Part shown: positions 1-11,125 of the stretch, piece after piece | Numbering within the stretch: position 1 is the stretch's first letter | Layout: every line of letters starts with the position of its first letter | Assembly (NCBI RefSeq): GCF_000972845.2 | Contig: NC_040011.1 | Location: 21,611,067-21,675,066, forward strand | Origin: Larimichthys crocea | Lineage: Eukaryota > Chordata > Actinopteri > Sciaenidae | DNA: 64,000 bases | Direction: 5' to 3' | Position numbers and translations under genes: made by a program | Notes under the pieces: model-generated | The model's input: the letters and a program-made list of their open reading frames with translations, nothing else | Database searches by the model: none | Told to the model about the DNA's origin: nothing

Positions 1-147
1 TAACGTTCATCACAACGAGCTACAACCAAACGTTCATCACAACGAGCTACAACCTAATGTTCATCAAAACGAGCTACAACCTAACGTTCATCACAACGAG
101 CTACAACCTAACGTTCATCACAACGAGCTACAACCTAATGTTCATCA
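1..147. repeat. 27-bp tandem repeat, five copies plus a partial copy
   Basis: Five consecutive 27-bp units start at 4, 31, 58, 85 and 112, each built on CGTTCATCACAACGAGC followed by TACAACCTAA. A partial sixth unit breaks off at 147. Copies differ by only one to three bases. The array probably continues beyond the left edge of the window. The same unit recurs at 53964-54051 inside a foldback element in slc18a2. No reading frame or known family is recognised. Confidence 0.9.
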
Positions 148-268
148 ACAATCAGACGGTCGTGTTGATCAGAGACGGTTGATCATAGTAAAAACGTCTC
201 TGCGGTTGATGAACTGGTTCTGAAAGTTTTCATGAGTGAAATAGCTTGCAGAAAATAATTTCCTATTA

Positions 269-614
269 CAGTGGTCCCTCGTTTATCGCGGGGGATACGT
301 TCTAAAAATAACCCGCAATAAACGAAATCTGCGAAGTAAGTTTTACAATTATTATACATGTTTTAAGGCCGTAACACCCCTAACCACACACTTTTATACA
401 CCTTTTTACACACATTTTGTACAGTACTCCCTTAGTTAATCAGGACACAGAACACATGTGCGGTTCTCACTTAGCCAATTTAGGACGCAGAACACAATGC
501 GCGTTCATACTGTACAGTACGCTGTAAAAAAAAAAGCATGCAAAATTACACAAAAAAAATCTGCGAAACAGCAAGTCCGCGAAAAGTGAACCATGATATA
601 GCGAGGGACGACTA
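269..614. mobile_element. pogo/Tigger-like MITE
   Basis: A 346-bp element has imperfect terminal inverted repeats. The left end begins CAGTGGTCCCTCG and the right end is its approximate complement, GCGAGGGACGACTA. Subterminal sequence resembling CGCGAAAAGTGAACC also matches the pogo/Tigger consensus known from vertebrates. A TA dinucleotide flanks both sides (267-268 and 615-616), as expected for a Tc1/mariner-type target. There is no transposase ORF, so it is non-autonomous. The final base of the right repeat has mutated, which suggests an old copy. Confidence 0.75.
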
Positions 615-1018
615 TATACCACAAATATGTTGGCTTGCTTGACCAGTTAACATAAACAACACCACTGTGTCACTGTAAAAGCTGTTGGCTACTTTGGCTA
701 ATTCATTAAGCTATTCAACAGCTCCCTCCTCTGGCCAACGCTGGCTATAGGTCTATGACAACTTGTTTTTTTTTTTTGTTGTTGTTTTTTTAAATTGGAA
801 CACCCAGGTTCATACGAAAAGACAAATAATTTTTTAGTCTAAATTATTAAATAGATTATTTAGTATTTATTTTGGTCTGTTTATTTAGCCTAAACAGCAA
901 CAATATTGTAGCTATTCTCAGCAATCCATGTGAATTTGCTAGAAGACTAGGAACCAGCTATGATTTTGTGTGTTAAGTTGACTGACGAGACGTGTGGTTT
1001 CGGTTTCGTTTCTTGATT
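615..1018. other. unassigned AT-rich sequence
   Basis: No gene or recognisable element is seen. A pure T run near 766-776 may be the remnant of a retroelement tail. Confidence 0.4.
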
Positions 1019-1172
1019 CATGTGAGGATGAGGCCGTTTTGGATGAGGATGAGGCCGTTTTGGATGAAAATGACAAAGGTTTTTCTGAGGATGATGCCGT
1101 TGGCTGATGCTGTTTTGGGTGAGGATGAGGCCGTTTTGTCTGAAGATGACAAAGGTTTTTCTGAGACTGAGT
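1019..1172 (+). repeat. degenerate 21-bp GATGAGGATGAGGCCGTTTTG-type repeat
   Basis: Imperfect 21-bp units rich in GATGAGGATGAGG repeat several times. Because the period is a multiple of three, one plus-strand frame would read as acidic runs of the type DEDEAV, while other frames stay open by chance. No start, splice context or homologous protein is recognised, so it is described as a repeat and not as a gene. Confidence 0.55.
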
Positions 1173-1366
1173 GACTTTTAGGTGACTCTGATGCCTTTTT
1201 GTTTGAGTCTGAGATCTGAGGATGTCCTAAAATGAACACCGTAATGGTGGTGTATTTCTTTGTCATTCTCCCATCTAGAGGAGAGGAGACAGTCAGGGAA
1301 GGGAAAGTGTTCCATGTTTCCAAGGCAGGTATTGACAATGGGTCTTGCTAGTAGAGATGCAGAATA

Positions 1367-1710
1367 ATGCTGCCCAGTAGTGGGAGGTGGAAATATTTCA
1401 TCTTCCCCATGGCAACATCATATTCCAATTCCACTGTTATGATGCACACTAACTTTTTTAAACGCAACTGTGACATGATTTCTATTGGCACCAAATTTCT
1501 CACTAAAACTGCTCACAGTTTCTGCCTCACCTTCAAAAACTCCACCTTGTCACCCTCACCTCAATAATATTGCCTGACTCCTCCTGCTGCAGACACTCTC
1601 ATTTAAGCCTTCATCACCCCCAGAATCGATTACTGCAACAGCATCCTCTATGGCACACCATCTAAAACTTACAACCCAAAACACAGTGTAAAACTCACAG
1701 GTCTGCCAAT
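1367..1710 (+). mobile_element. degraded LINE reverse-transcriptase fragment (L2/CR1-like)
   Basis: Plus-strand translation with stops and frame changes gives a stretch reading ITPRIDYCNSILYGTPS near 1610-1665. This matches the RLDYCNSLL-type motif near the end of the reverse-transcriptase domain of L2/CR1/Rex-type fish LINEs. Conserved residues continue for about 20 codons after it. The preceding 150 bases are LINE-like but too decayed for firm alignment. There are no flanking duplications and no intact ORF. Confidence 0.6.
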
Positions 1711-1927
1711 GATATTTAATTTCAATGGCTCACTTCCTGTGTGTGCTCTTACATAGCTTGCTGAGGCAGAGCTAAAGCCCCACACGTAACGGTTGTCTGA
1801 GAACAGACACAGGATACAATAGATAATGTGTAGGTCAGTTATTTAATTTTCTGTTTCTGCAGTACATCAATAATTCTTTCAATCAGCTGAATGTTTATTT
1901 GTCATTATGTCCTCTGTCTCTGTCCAG

Positions 1928-3304
1928 ACAAACATCCAGATGCCTTCCCAAACCTCCTGACACCCAGTGACTCCACCCTGCACCTGGTTGATTCTGGTCA
2001 TGCCATCAATATTGGCTGTGTGCCTGTCCTGCGGCCTGAGAGAGATGTAGATGTCATCATATCTCTGAGCTATTCATAGGACCCAATGGACATTCTCAGG
2101 GTAAACAGAAGGAGGAGAAGTGAAGAAACGGAATGGTTCCGAAATATTTAACTAAATCATTAACATTACTCTGTGATCATTGTTAATCAGGTCCTAAAGG
2201 AGACAGCTGCTTACTGTAAAGACCATCACATCCCCTTCCCAATGCTGATTTTGCTAGCCTGGAAAAGGAGCCTCAGAAGGAGGTCTACATTTTTGAGGAT
2301 AGGGAGAATCCCAAGGCCCTGATAGTGGTTCATTTTCCACTTGTCAGTGTCCACATACCAACATCACAAACATCCTGGTAAGCCCTTTCGAAGTGAATGA
2401 AACTGAATGCAACAGTGTTTTTATATATAAAATAAAAAATATATAAATCTGCTGAAGATTTTCTCTTAAGATCATAGGTAAAGAGTTCAAAGAATGTCGT
2501 TGATGGGGATAGACTGGAACTGAAAAATGGCTGTAGGAGCCATATATTGTTTTGTTAGATCAGTATTCTGGGTTTGATTTATTTGGTCTGGTTGCCACGG
2601 TGATGTGTGTGGTTTGGGTCACATGGGTGCCAGCCGATGATAGCCATAGGTTACATTAGGGGCTGAATCACTTGCACTAGGGGAGGAGAGAGGCAGGTTA
2701 GGTTACCGTAATTTTTTGTTGACCGCTTTTTGTTTAGTTTGATTGCTTTGTGATACATGCCAACAGTGTACATTAAATCCCATCTCATCATCTCATCTCA
2801 TTAAATACTTTGAAACTTACCTGGACTCATCGCGCTTCTCTGAGCATCAGCGCGTCATACAAAACATACAGGACCTAACCTCAGCCTCTCTAGCGACTTT
2901 AAAGGATTTGGAAAGCCACTATAATGGCCCTGGACTTTTTGAATCAGTAACCCAGAACAAACTACACATTAGCTCAAAAAGTCTTAGACTTCTACTCTAT
3001 ATATTTATTTATAATATTTTATTTCTAAAGAAAAAATACATAAAACAAATTGCATTGTCTTGTGCTTTATGAAATATGATTTCACCAGAAGTCGTATGAC
3101 TTCACAGGTATGAAGCGAGAGACTGAGGAAGAAATAAAAGCTGGGCAGGTGGATGTGAGCAGCAGCGACTCCATACGAAACCATGGCCATGACCTACATG
3201 AGGCTCTGGTGGAGTTGACTTATAACATATTAAATAACAAAGACAGCCTCCTTGGAGCCTTGCAGAAAGCCCTGGAGTTGAAGGCATCAGAGATAAAGAA
3301 ATAG
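1928..3304 (+). pseudogene. cytosolic phospholipase A2 gamma-like, C-terminal exons, broken
   Basis: Three exon-like blocks (1928-2100, 2191-2377, 3108-3304) have plausible AG/GT borders. They encode the C-terminal part of a group IVC (cPLA2 gamma-like) phospholipase, a family that cleaves acyl chains from glycerophospholipids and is multicopy in fish. Block 1 reads LHLVDSGHAINIGC then VLRPERDVDVIISLSYS, matching the VDAGxAIN and LRPER segments of the catalytic domain. Block 2 reads ETAAYCKDHHIPFP and then, after a shift, EKEPQKEVYIFEDR. Block 3 reads KRETEEEIKAGQVDVSSSDS and ends with TAG. Damage: TAG at 2077-2079 where the family usually has Trp, a one-base frameshift near 2239, and a second small deletion near 2350. 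No upstream catalytic exons with the GxSGS nucleophile are seen. The family assignment is firm; pseudogene status rests on these three lesions. Confidence 0.75.
2743..2990 (+). other. unassigned coding-like segment between pseudogene blocks
   Basis: An open stretch reads as a soluble, helix-rich peptide (for example SHLIKYFETYLDSSRFSEHQ and then LTSASLATLKDLESHYNG). Its composition is more protein-like than its surroundings. It lies between the second and third blocks of the phospholipase-like pseudogene but does not match any part of that family that I recall. It may be a retroelement gag-like fragment, an exon of another broken gene, or chance. Confidence 0.3.
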
Positions 3305-3379
3305 GAGGGCTGCAAGGTGCAACACATTATTTTAGGTTGCCTAAAATAAACATCATTAAGTCTTATAGCCAGATTTCAA

Positions 3380-3905
3380 AACATAATAACTTTTCAATTT
3401 TATTCATATAGCACCAAATCACCTCTATATAGATAAATAGAAAGACAGAGAAAGACACAGATCCACAGCAGCAGCAAATCATTAACTAACTATAAACTGT
3501 AATGGAGATATGGTAACAATAATGACAGTAATAATATATGTAGTGGACGTCATACAGGATCACAGCAGCAGCCACGATCCACGAGAACCTGCTGTATAAC
3601 CTTTGCTTCATATAACTCTGTACAACCAACTTTAGTATATCAGTCACATTACTCTTCTCCAGTATATTACTGTTTTCCTACAGTTTTTTCTAGTACCTTC
3701 AAATTTTATATCAATGAAAGCGATAGAGCAAGTTTTCATGCATGCACGTACATAAACATCAAGCAAGTTTTTCCTCACTGGAACCGAGGGTCTAAGAACA
3801 GAGGGTGTCACTCCCTGTACAGATTGTAAAGCCCTCAGAGGCAAAATGTACTTTGTGACTTTGGGCTATACAAATAAAATCTGATTTGTTCTGATTTGAT
3901 TTGAT
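3380..3905 (+). mobile_element. LINE 3'-end fragments, tail at right
   Basis: The block at 3541-3595 (GTGGACG... to AACCTGCTG) matches 30650-30700. The block 3757-3905 matches the complement of 30275-30410 and 50655-50800, including the TTTGGGCTATACAAATAAAA segment and a TCTGATTTGATTT-type tail. This is the non-coding 3' end of the L2-type LINE family seen at 30.3-32.4 kb, here on the plus strand. The 3400-3480 part (TTTTATTCATATAGCACC) resembles another LINE 3' end, also seen at 52800. The piece is a mosaic and has no ORF. Confidence 0.65.
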
Positions 3906-6432
3906 GAACACCACATGTAATTGTATATGCATTTCTTTTTTACAGTATTGATCATTAAAACATTTCAACAGAAGCATAAACTTTTATCATCAACTTTTAT
4001 CATATAACTTTTTTCATAAACATTTCACGATTTGCACTTTGAGTTTGAAAGGCCTTTTAGTATGCACTAACTTCACTGACTCCTGTGTCATAATTTACAG
4101 TGCAAAATTACAAATAGAAACTTAATCAATGTATTAAGTTTGCAACCTAGTTCAGGTGGTTAACTCATACACTGCTGCACTCACATACTCCTCAGCATAA
4201 AAAACCCCAAAACAAAACACACCTTTAGCAACAGGGCCGAGAATTTGCCTGCTGCTGCACTGTTCACTGAAAAACTCCACTGTTCACTTCATGTAGCATT
4301 CATAAACCAGCTACTCTGTTGAAGTCTGATCATATTGCCTCAGGGCAGCTTTCTGAGAGAAATTTTCCCCATTTGTGCTGCAGACTCAGCTGCAGAACTG
4401 CAGTCTGTGCTGACTTGAATGTGTTACTTTCCATATCTGCTGTGTTTTATTTCATAAAGATAACCATATAGTATACTTTTAAACCACTGTGTGCTAAATA
4501 AGCCATTCTATGACACTGCCATTGCTGCTACCAGTTGGATTGACGTGCTACACGTCTCTTGTTGTTGATGTCATCCTGTCTCTGTGCAGAACTTCCATAT
4601 TAATTGTCTAATATGGGTCTGATATGGCTTCTTATGTTACAGTTCTGTCTCAGAGAAATTCTATTTATATCCAATGAATTTGCAACAGCAAACACAGGAC
4701 GTTTAGAGGAAAATGTAATGCAGACCCAAATGTTTTCTATGATCGTAACTCTGAAAATTGCACCTTTTGTTTACAAAATCCACTTAACTACTGCGACTAC
4801 AGCATTATCAAGATTTAACCAAAATCACAGTCTGTCAATAACATTAACTAAAGTGCTTTTGGCTAAACTAAACTAAAGATCAGAGTCTAAATAAAAAACC
4901 CAGGACACTGGTGTCACAGTCATTGTCATCACTACAACATCTACACTACATAATTTCTAGGAGACAGGTTTGTGTTTTTGTAGTGTGTGTGTAATGGGCT
5001 GAATTGGTTTTGCCACAAGGGTCAAATATCATGTCATCTGGAAAACAGCAACTGAGAAAACAGATCTTTTTAATACATCAATTATAATCTTCAGCCTTAG
5101 CTGTTTAGCCAACATCTACAAAAAGTCCTCAGAGATAAATGAGAATAACACTAAGATGAACTAACTACACATGAGAAATGCAACCATTGTAGAATGTTTT
5201 TTGTTTTGTTTTTGCTAACTACTAATTTGTTTCTATTTATTTATTTATTTATTTTCTTTACTAAATCTTATTTTGTAAAATAGTTTTTTCAGATGATGTT
5301 GTGTTTCAGTAATCTGTTAGGCATAGAATGAGAGACACTGCCAACAAAGTATGAACAGCAAATGTTATAGCTAAGACTTCCAAGGGTGTGCATCTGGCAC
5401 TGGTCCCAGGTCAAACACAGGCTGTGAGTGGTAAAAGAGAGAGAACATTATCATTGGAAAGTGTCTGCCTAACAAGAGGGAAGGCACCGCCTTAATACTT
5501 GGAATTAGATTGTGTTAATGGCTTTAGGGTGTGACGTAAAGCTTTCTATGCTATCAACGCCCTCTGTGTTCAAATGGGATTAATGGGGATTTAGTTTTTC
5601 TTTATAAACTTTATTTTCCTTCATAAACATGAACTGTGCATCTGAAATCTTGGATGGATCATTGTACGCACTGTTTTGGATGTATCAAGTTGCTCACATT
5701 GTCATCGACATCCTGCACTGCTCTTTTTTAAGGTCACAAACTCTGCTTAGCATGAAACTGGACATATACTTGAGTAAACAACATTCCCTCCTTAGATACT
5801 GTACAACAAGAATTAGATTTATAGGTCACCAATGGATCTGAGCCATTACCACCCCAACAACACTAGACAGATGTGTTACATACAGTAATCAGGCCATATT
5901 GTGTTTTACATTCTTTTGTTTACTTTGTGAACACTGGGGTACACAAGCACCTACAGAGGTGGGAGGAAGACCTGCTAACTTTTCAAGTACAGGTATGCAA
6001 ACATATATGTGTTGTATTGTATTAGATGAGAGCAAGACAAAAGACAAAAAAAAAAGAGAAAGAGAAATCTCAAACCAAATAATCACAAAGTCACTATATA
6101 TATATATATGTATATTTGGAAATATATTAGAAAAGATCAAATAAACAATTTAAGTATTTATAAGATTAAATATATTTACAATCTATATCAACATCGTCAT
6201 CTATAGAATAAATATAATTCTCATCTTCTTCCTTACGGTCTGAATAAGTTGCTAAATTTATCACTAGTCGCATTTTGGAAACAAAATCGCTGAGAGGTTC
6301 TGAATCACTAAATCCTCCGGAAAAAAGTCGACAAGTTAACACTGTAGTCACCTCTGGTTTTAAAACATGTACGGGGAGCAGTTAACAGTGTCCGATCAGC
6401 TCTGAAACACACTACATACATTTTAACCCAAC
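3906..6432. other. intergenic, nothing recognised
   Basis: AT-rich sequence without a convincing gene, RNA or element. Small open frames such as 4604-4876 and 5629-5841 have no coding character or splice context. A short TA run lies near 6094-6112. Confidence 0.5.
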
Positions 6433-7241
6433 TGAGTCAATCTGCCATGACTTCAACCTGAAAATTGGTACTGTCACTATTACCCCTAACCATGCTGCTA
6501 AAAACCTGGGCGTCGTACTAGATGATCGTCTTTCTCTCTCTGAGCACATTTCCTCCGTAGCGAGGTCATCTTGCTATGCATTGTACAATATTAGAAAAAT
6601 CATACTGTACCTGACCCAATATGCCGCTCAGCTCTGATACAGGCTACAGTCAGCTCCCGCCTCGATTATTGCAACTCGCTCTTGGCTGGCCTACCTGCTT
6701 GCGCGATCAAACCTTTGCAAATGGTCCAGAATGCCGCAGCGCGACTGGTTTTCAATCAACCTAAAAGGTCACATGTCACCCCACTCTTCAGCGACCTGCA
6801 CTGGCTGCCTGTAGCTGCCAGAATTAAACACACAGCTCTGACGCCAGCCTACAAAACCACCTCAGGATCTGCCCCTGCCTATCTCAGCGCCTTACTAAAG
6901 GCTCACGTCCCGACCAGGGCGTTACACTCCGCTCATACAAACCGTCTAGTTGTACCCTCGCCTCTCGCAAAGCGAGGTGACTCTAGACTCTTCTCTGTGG
7001 TCGTCCCCAAATGGTGGAATGACCTACCAACGGCTACTAGAACAGCAACATCCCTTTCGACCTTTAAAAAACTTGTAAAAACCTTTCTGTTTCGAGAATG
7101 CTTCCCTGCCTAACAAAACTAACAAAACTAACAACTACTCTGTGCTCCTTTACACCTTTCTCAGCTTATGTCCTCCTCTGTAAATCGCTTTGGATAAAAG
7201 CGTCTGCTAAATGCAATGTAATGTAATGTAATGTAATGTAA
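6433..7241 (+). mobile_element. 5'-truncated UnaL2/L2-type LINE
   Basis: This segment is nearly identical to the complement of the last 800 bases of the full-length LINE at 19.6-22.8 kb. It covers the end of the reverse transcriptase and the 3' UTR. The frame is broken by a one-base deletion near 6635 (CAGCTCTGATACAG here; CAGCTCCTGATTCAG in the intact copy). From 6682 to 7113 it is open and encodes LAGLPACAIKPLQMVQNAAA to the terminal FRECFPA. The 3' end carries the stem-loop with GGATAA in the loop (7190-7203) and a (TGTAA)n tail at 7216-7241. Both features are known from eel UnaL2, where they direct the element's own reverse transcription. Confidence 0.88.
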
Positions 7242-7475
7242 ACTGTCTCCACAAGCACATTCAAGGGCCTCAGCTGCTCTCTGCACAGGCAGAAAGGCCA
7301 GCTAACTGAATGTTACTTGTTGGATGTTTCACCTCCAGGATCTAAATTCACCTGCACTTACTTTATTTATTTACTAATATTTGTTAGATGTTGTTAGGGA
7401 TAAATATTTCACCAGTAATACAAGTGCTGCATTATATCAGAAAACAATGAGTATTGTCATATTACTTAACGTAAG

Positions 7476-7995
7476 TGTTATGATGCGCTCACTCACATAA
7501 GAATTGTTGGTACATTAAGGGCGTGGTTGGTTACACATAGGTTGTTGTTGTTAAATATCTGCACACCCAGGGTGTAATATAATAGCATGCTCTTAATGTG
7601 AAAGGAGGTTAACAGTCAGGAGAGGAAGTGTAGGGCTCTTTCTCCCCAGGTTGCTGACCCCTTCCAATTGGAAACCGGAGCAAAGGACCGACATCAAGAT
7701 GGACCAATCAGGGGGGAGCTAAGTTTAAACCACAGCTCCTCCCCTTCGTCACCTCTAGACAAATAAGATAGTAGCACATTCACATATAAATACTATGGTT
7801 ACCTGTAAGTTAGGCACTTTTTTGGACATTGGCTGCCGCAACTCGCTCACTCTTAGAGTCAGTGAACTGTGGTTTCCAGAACAAAGACAGTCCATGTACA
7901 TGTGCTTTTAATTCTGCAATGCTCAAATACATTTTTTAAAACAGACTTCTGACTTTGAGTTCTCCTTACTTGCAAAATAACGTACACGCTTAACA
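7476..7995 (+). mobile_element. candidate solo LTR
   Basis: The segment starts TGTTATG and ends CTTAACA, giving the short inverted TGTTA/TAACA ends typical of LTRs. Inside is a TATA box (TATAAATA, 7785-7792) preceded by a GC-richer upstream region and followed by about 200 bases resembling an R/U5 region. No flanking 5-bp duplication is seen (GTAAG left, ATGTG right) and no internal retroelement sequence adjoins it. The borders are therefore inferred and the call may be wrong. Confidence 0.35.
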
Positions 7996-7999
7996 ATGT

Positions 8000-10920
8000 G
8001 TGTTACTGTAAAGGAGATTACTGAGCCTGGTTGTGTCGATTATCAGGTCCAGCCATGTTCACTGGAAGGTAGACATTGACACACAATCATAGCGTTACCT
8101 TCAATGCATAGTGGTGGTGCTAAAATGCACATTCAGCTACTGTAAATGGCAATCAATATGCCTGACAAATCCCTGTCTTTCCGTTTCATGGGCACTAACC
8201 CCACAGCACAGAGGAATCTGTCTTTCCATACACATTGTCCCAGAGAAGCATTACGAGGCAGCATACTGCATGTTTCTTTCATTCAAAACATTTCTGTTTG
8301 TGTTTTAATGTGAAAAGCTGCGTTACCCTTGTACCCATACTGTACTACCACAGACGCTGTTAAACCACCAGCATGTGGCTCTCAGTACGGTCCATGTGTC
8401 ATGCTCTAACTATCATATGATGTGTTCTCTAAAAATTAACCTTGATATAAACACACAACTGTGATTTAGTGGGCCTGAGTAAGGTTTCCCTCCAAGTTCA
8501 TCTCAAAATAAGTCACATTAAGACAAACACAGCTGACTAAGTTTGCCTTTAAAAGCTTTGTCTGGGACATCACTGACGACATCACTGTGTTTCTTCTCTA
8601 ACTATTTGCTTTGGTGTCACTGTTAATGTGATGAGTAGAGGCCAGAGCACCGTGACTTTCTGATGGATGTTTACTTTAACCAGAATGCCAGCCAAAATGT
8701 TTAGTCCACTGATGCTGAGCAGACATAAGAGCTGTTCAAGTGGTGCATTTTAGAAAGAAGCCAACATTCCCCCACCTCCCACCCCTGTGCTGTAGTATGC
8801 CTGTCTTGCACCAATTATGGTCATTATTACATTAAACTAAGAACTACCCTACCATGTACACTGTAGATTTTATCAGCTGTAAATATCTAAGCAAGTCTCC
8901 AGCTCCATTAGAAAAAATGGATAATCAATAATATGAAACACTAACATCAACTGTTTCTAAAATAAAATCATTAAGTTAGGATGTGGCAGAGAGAAGCGGG
9001 TATTGAAAACCATGACCCGCATGAGAGTGAAAGCTTGGCAAGCAGCTCAATCTACAAGCAGTAACACTGTTGTCCTGTAGGATCCACATTCAGTGTGTTT
9101 TTCATACAAGCACTCACACTCTGTATTTAATTAAACTAGAAAGGCAACCAAGAAATACAAGAGAGAGAAAGAGTGATCTATATATTTTCTTACGGATGAT
9201 GTCATATGCACTTTCACACATATAATGGCAGTTAAAAGAAGCTGTTAACCATTGGTTCTGTATAATGAATAAGAGATATAAGATATATACCGCATGATGC
9301 TGAGTTGATTTCCAAATTTCCAAATTTGTAGTGTGCTACCCAGGCCCACAAACTTTGTAGTGCTCTAGAAAAAAGCCTGACGTTCAGACTTTATCCTATG
9401 TGTTCAGAAAGCCTATTAAACATATATAATTATAATATACACCGAATAACATGTATAAATCGTGAGGAATGAGTGGCATGATTTGGTGTGAGATTTATTC
9501 TGGCAACATGAGCTTGAATAATATATACATGTTTAGATGTAGAACTTGTATTTATTATGTTAAATAAACATGTAAAATGATGATTACTAGCCCTGCTGAA
9601 TTTCACATATATTCATATTCTCACATATATTCCACAGACCATAGTTGTCATAGTTGTCATAGTTGTATTCAGCCACCCACCCTGAGGAGTAGATCTAGAG
9701 TCACATTACTGGTTAAACTAATCTAACCTGAACCTGATCTCCATGACATTAGCTTTCATGAACATTAAAATTTGTAATAAAACTGAAGAGCAAAGTGATG
9801 CAAATTTCTACATTAACGTTTATTTAGGTTGGAGCTATGTGCACTCTGTCAACTAAAGCCACAAAACAGTGCTCTAGAAAAAAGTTGTTTGGTCTGAGAT
9901 TTGTTTGTGTGTTGGCAGCTGTGAAGTTAATGTCAAATAATGTTGCATAGGCATACTAAACCTCATATAAGAGGTTTCTCTTATATGAATCACGAGGAAG
10001 TTTCCCCATAACCATAGTAACTCATTCTCAGGCCTGCCTGTGTGCACACAGTGGAAGGGAGACGGAGAGCTCCTGTGTAACAGATGTGTTATATTGGATC
10101 TTGGCAGTCCTGTCTCTGCTGCCTCCCAGCTAATCTAAAAGTTGGTAAAGGCATGGATCGTGGGTGGAGTTGAGGTGGGCGGAATGATGTCTCATACAAG
10201 CCACCTGTAAGGGCACCCACCTGTCGATTAATTATGCATAACTTTAAGCCTTACTATTAATTATGAGACTATAGTACTTATTATCAATAGTAATTTGAAT
10301 ACAGATCAGTACAGTTATGAACGGGAAAATTAGCTAAATTAAAAATTAGTATGCTGCTTTCCAGACAACCTACAGGTGAACTGGAGCTCAGGAGGGTAGT
10401 CCAGGCCTCAAACAAAACAAATGAAGTCATTCCATTCTATCAGTCGCTGCTGTCATGCATGCTCTCATTTCCTTGCTGTCATTATTTATGGCTGTCAATC
10501 ATGTTTTGAGCTGTTCATCAGCTGGTCACATCTACCCAATAGCACAGCGACACACCTGACTTGTTAGCCAATCATCTTGGAAGATAAATATTTAGTATTT
10601 ATAATTATTTGTTTATGTGAGATGTTATTTGATTAGAATCCTTATTTCTCATTCATAATATGTACAGCAACGTAACAGTGTTGTGTTTTCAAAATTTTCT
10701 GCTTACTAGGAGCCATAATGCTCTCTTGTGTTTCGTCTCTTTGTATTTCTACCTCTATCATCACCAGTGTCAGGTTGCACATCTGAACTGCAAAGGAAGA
10801 CAGTGATAACATATTTGAATGACATATAGCAGCATTTTATTAACCATATAAATGTTAATTTTAAACTTTTATTAGTCCAACTACTTAAAGCTTTGGATGC
10901 CACCACAGTGTTTCAAGTAA
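8000..10920. other. intergenic, nothing recognised
   Basis: Three kilobases of AT-rich sequence without a supportable gene. Short open frames (8111-8308, 9114-9323, 10706-10906) show no homology or splice context. Some triplet-like echoes such as CATAGTTGT at 9646-9665 are short duplications. Confidence 0.5.
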
Positions 10921-11046
10921 ATTGAATGAAAAACTCACACATCTCAAGTTGAGTGTGAAAACCATAAAGACCCGCCGCTGGGTGAGGCTGGGCCGCGTCA
11001 AGTATTCCACAAAAAAGTACAACTGATCCAATCTTCTTTACGATTA

Positions 11047-11113
11047 ACAGTTCTTCAGAACATGAACAGTTTGAACATGAACGGTTCGAACATGAACAGT
11101 TCTTCAGAACATA
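11047..11113. repeat. short AACATGAACAGTT repeats next to the hAT fossil
   Basis: The phrase ACAGTTCTTCAGAACAT occurs at both ends of the block, and GAACATGAAC occurs several times between. It borders the 3' end of the hAT transposase remnant, so it may be the subterminal part of that element. Confidence 0.55.
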
Positions 11114-11125
11114 GGCTTCTCTTGC

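Noticed and set aside
1..147. CRISPR-like array
   Set aside because: Units are head-to-tail without spacers, and the genome is a vertebrate one.
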